The translations under genes and the position numbers were made by a program. Under the pieces are notes generated by a model. The model saw only the letters and a program-made list of their open reading frames with translations. It was not told where the DNA came from and did not search any database. DNA of 7,171 nucleotides from Bacteroidales bacterium (lineage in GTDB: Bacteria; Bacteroidota; Bacteroidia; Bacteroidales; P3): assembly GCA_031286005.1 (NCBI GenBank), contig JAITVC010000080.1, positions 1 to 7,171 of the forward strand, written 5' to 3'. Of the stretch, positions 5,443 through 7,171 are shown piece by piece; position 1 is the stretch's first letter, and each line of letters starts with the position of its first letter.

Positions 5443-5476
5443 TTGTTTTTTAATTTTTAATTTTTTCGTACCTTTG
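5443..5476 (+). promoter_or_regulatory. Probable promoter of the GH92 gene
   Basis: TACCTTTG at 5469-5476 is an exact TAnnTTTG -7 box, 29 bases before the ATG at 5506. The upstream TTG at 5443-5445 is 23 bases away, slightly longer than usual, within a T/A-rich stretch, so the -33 box is uncertain. The expected start is near 5483, giving a short leader. Confidence 0.6.
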
Positions 5477-5505
5477 TACTCCTAATTCAAATCAACATTT
5501 AAATC

Positions 5506-7171
5506 ATGAAAAACCTCTTTTTCTTCCTTCTGATTCTTGCAACCGGCTATGGGTGCAGCACCAAAAGCCCCGAACGTCTAATCGACTATGTCAATCCGAT
5601 GATTGGCACCGATGCCACGGGGCATACCTACCCGGGTGCGGTGTCGCCTTTCGGGATGGTGCAACTCAGCCCCGATACCAAACTTGTCGGATGGGAAGGT
5701 TGCTCCGGCTACCACTTCCAAGATACCATTCTTTACGGGTTTTCGCACACCCACCTCAGCGGAACGGGATGTGAGGATTATTGCGACATTTTAGTGATGC
5801 CCACCACCGGCAACATCCAATGGGAAAACAAAGATTATCTCTCCGCATTTCGCCACTCGTCCGAAAAAGCATCGGTAGGCTATTATGCCGTAACCCTTGA
5901 CAAATACGATATTCAAGCCGAACTAACCACATCACCGCGCGTAGGCCTGCATCGCTACACCTTTCCCGAACAGGCGCAAGCCAATATCCTATTCGATTTA
6001 AAGCATCGAGGAACCGTGTTGCAAAGCAGTCTGCAAGTTGTGAGCAACACTGAAATCTGCGGGTATCGCCGTGTGCGGCAATGGGCCAACGACCGCCAAA
6101 TTTATTTCGCAGCCCAATTCTCCGAGCCGTTCACACAATCCGAACTGCAAGACAGCACAAAAGCTGCGTTGACCTTTGAGGCCAAAACCGTTTTGGTCAA
6201 AGTAGCCCTATCCTCTGTGAGCGTTGAGAACGCCCGTGAGAACTTGAATACCGAGATGTCCGATTGGGACTTCAACAAAGTCAAAGCCAATGTGGAACAA
6301 GCATGGGAAAATCAATTGTCCAAAATCATCGTAGAGGGCGGAAGCCAAGCCGAACGCACCAACTTCTATACAGCCTTATACCACACGTCTATTGTGCCAA
6401 ATCTGTATATGGATGTGAACGGCGAATACAGAGGCCGTTTTGGCAAAGTAGGTCATGCCGACTTTGATAATTACACCCTGTTTTCCTTGTGGGACACCTA
6501 TCGTGGCGCACACCCGCTGTATTCCATCATCAACCCTAAACGCAATCAGGATTTCATTAAATCCTTTATCCGGCTCTATGAAGAAGGCGGCTTGCTGCCC
6601 GTGTGGGAGCTCGCCGGCAATGAAACCTTTTGCATGATTGGCCATCACGCCGTGTCCGTGATTACGGATGCCTATATGAAAGGCTATCGTGATTTCGATG
6701 TTGAGAAAGCCTACGAAGCCTGCAAGAAAAGCGCCGACACTGCCCTATTCGGCCTGCCATACTTTATCCAAAACGGCTATGTGCCGCAAGATAAAGAACG
6801 GGAATCCGTATCCAAAACACTGGAATATGCTTACGATGCGTGGTGCATCGCACAAATGGCTAAGGAAATGGGACAAACGGCCGATTACGAGACATACATC
6901 CGGCGCGCTCAATATTACAAAAACACCTACGACCAATCCACCGGCTTCATGCGTGCCAAAGTCAACGGAACATGGTATTCGCCCTTCGACCCGTTTGAAG
7001 TGAACAACAATTACACCGAAGCCAATGCGTGGCAATACAGTTTCTACGTGCCGCAGGATATTGACGGATTGGCGCAATTGCATGGCGGCAAAGAGGCTTT
7101 GGCTGCCAAAATTGATGAAATGTTTGCAGCATCCGACAAAACCACCGGACGAAATCAAGCCGATATTACCG
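5506..7171 (+). CDS. Glycoside hydrolase family 92 alpha-mannosidase lipoprotein (partial, 3' end outside window)
   Basis: The frame is open from the ATG at 5506 to the window edge (555 codons). Residues 1-16 are a lipoprotein signal peptide ending at Cys17 (LATGYGC). The following STKSPE lacks the acidic run used for surface export in Bacteroides, so a periplasm-facing lipoprotein is likely. GH92 hallmarks appear in order: YVNPMIGTD at 28-36, TYPGAVSPFGMVQLSPDT from about residue 41, HTHLSGTGCED at 81-91, LWDTYRGAHP at 328-337 and VWELAGNETFCMIGHH from 366. Glu373 in GNET corresponds to the general acid known from Bacteroides GH92 enzymes. The Asp pair that acts as base is expected after residue 555. 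GH92 enzymes are calcium-dependent exo-mannosidases that trim high-mannose N-glycans. The full protein is usually about 740-780 residues, so roughly a quarter is missing. It is divergent from the RiPP operon and richer in G+C, so no functional link is suggested. Confidence 0.95.
   Translation, partial: MKNLFFFLLILATGYGCSTKSPERLIDYVNPMIGTDATGHTYPGAVSPFGMVQLSPDTKLVGWEGCSGYHFQDTILYGFSHTHLSGTGCEDYCDILVMPTTGNIQWENKDYLSAFRHSSEKASVGYYAVTLDKYDIQAELTTSPRVGLHRYTFPEQAQANILFDLKHRGTVLQSSLQVVSNTEICGYRRVRQWANDRQIYFAAQFSEPFTQSELQDSTKAALTFEAKTVLVKVALSSVSVENARENLNTEMSDWDFNKVKANVEQAWENQLSKIIVEGGSQAERTNFYTALYHTSIVPNLYMDVNGEYRGRFGKVGHADFDNYTLFSLWDTYRGAHPLYSIINPKRNQDFIKSFIRLYEEGGLLPVWELAGNETFCMIGHHAVSVITDAYMKGYRDFDVEKAYEACKKSADTALFGLPYFIQNGYVPQDKERESVSKTLEYAYDAWCIAQMAKEMGQTADYETYIRRAQYYKNTYDQSTGFMRAKVNGTWYSPFDPFEVNNNYTEANAWQYSFYVPQDIDGLAQLHGGKEALAAKIDEMFAASDKTTGRNQADIT

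Larger units (their letters stand above)
4572..5505. other. Long intergenic region between the divergent RiPP operon and the GH92 gene
   Basis: About 930 bases with no convincing protein gene. From 4572 to 4920 there are only small inverted repeats: 4629-4646 (CACACC/GGTGTG, 6-base stem), 4680-4694 (CGGG/CCCG), 4720-4733 (AAGCC/GGCTT) and 4866-4884. On the minus strand one frame is open from 4803 to its stop at 4597-4599 (68 codons) but has no ATG, GTG or TTG start. The AT-rich part from 5150 to 5470 includes a 14-base palindrome at 5243-5256 and an alternating AT run near 5272-5283. Promoter, small-RNA and repeat candidates are listed separately. Confidence 0.7.

Noticed and set aside
6745..7158. 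Minus-strand 137-codon frame
   Set aside because: It is a shadow of the GH92 gene, whose motifs are unmistakable on the plus strand.

Overview
The window comes from a member of the Bacteroidota, most likely the order Bacteroidales. The evidence is the promoter style (TAnnTTTG -7 boxes, no clear Shine-Dalgarno sequences), a leader peptide resembling the Bacteroidales 'GG' natural-product precursors, a grasp-with-spasm peptide-maturation cassette and a GH92 lipoprotein glycosidase. It holds two unrelated units that diverge from a long intergenic region.

Left unit, minus strand, read from about 4571 towards 1: a ribosomally made, post-translationally modified peptide (RiPP) cassette. In transcription order it has a 78-residue precursor with a GG leader (4335-4571), a strong hairpin (4264-4294), an exported protein of unknown function (3325-4242), the ATP-grasp maturase GwsG (2289-3320), the SPASM-domain protein GwsS (1077-2192) and a HlyD-type membrane fusion protein (1089 to beyond position 1). 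A GG-cleaving peptidase/ABC exporter would be expected next, outside the window. The inferred logic: the leader brings the precursor to GwsG/GwsS, GwsG joins Ser/Thr hydroxyls to Asp/Glu carboxylates (graspetide-type chemistry), and the product is cut after GG and exported through an ABC transporter with the fusion protein. The core shows a clear 10-residue periodicity (Asp 41/51/61/71, Arg 45/55/65), suggesting three repeated modification modules.

Middle, 4572-5505: no convincing protein gene. It holds a candidate plus-strand small RNA with its own promoter and terminator (about 4921-5046), a candidate minus-strand promoter for the RiPP operon (5210-5242), several short inverted and direct repeats, and an 11-base tandem repeat upstream of the next gene.

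Right unit, plus strand: a lipoprotein of glycoside hydrolase family 92 (alpha-mannosidase), 5506 to beyond 7171, cut by the window edge before its catalytic base region.

Base composition changes along the window. The RiPP genes from about 1090 to 4570 are clearly AT-rich, while the fusion protein and the GH92 gene are richer in G+C. The fusion-protein gene also contains a GC-rich composite repeat block (about 521-694) that is translated in frame.
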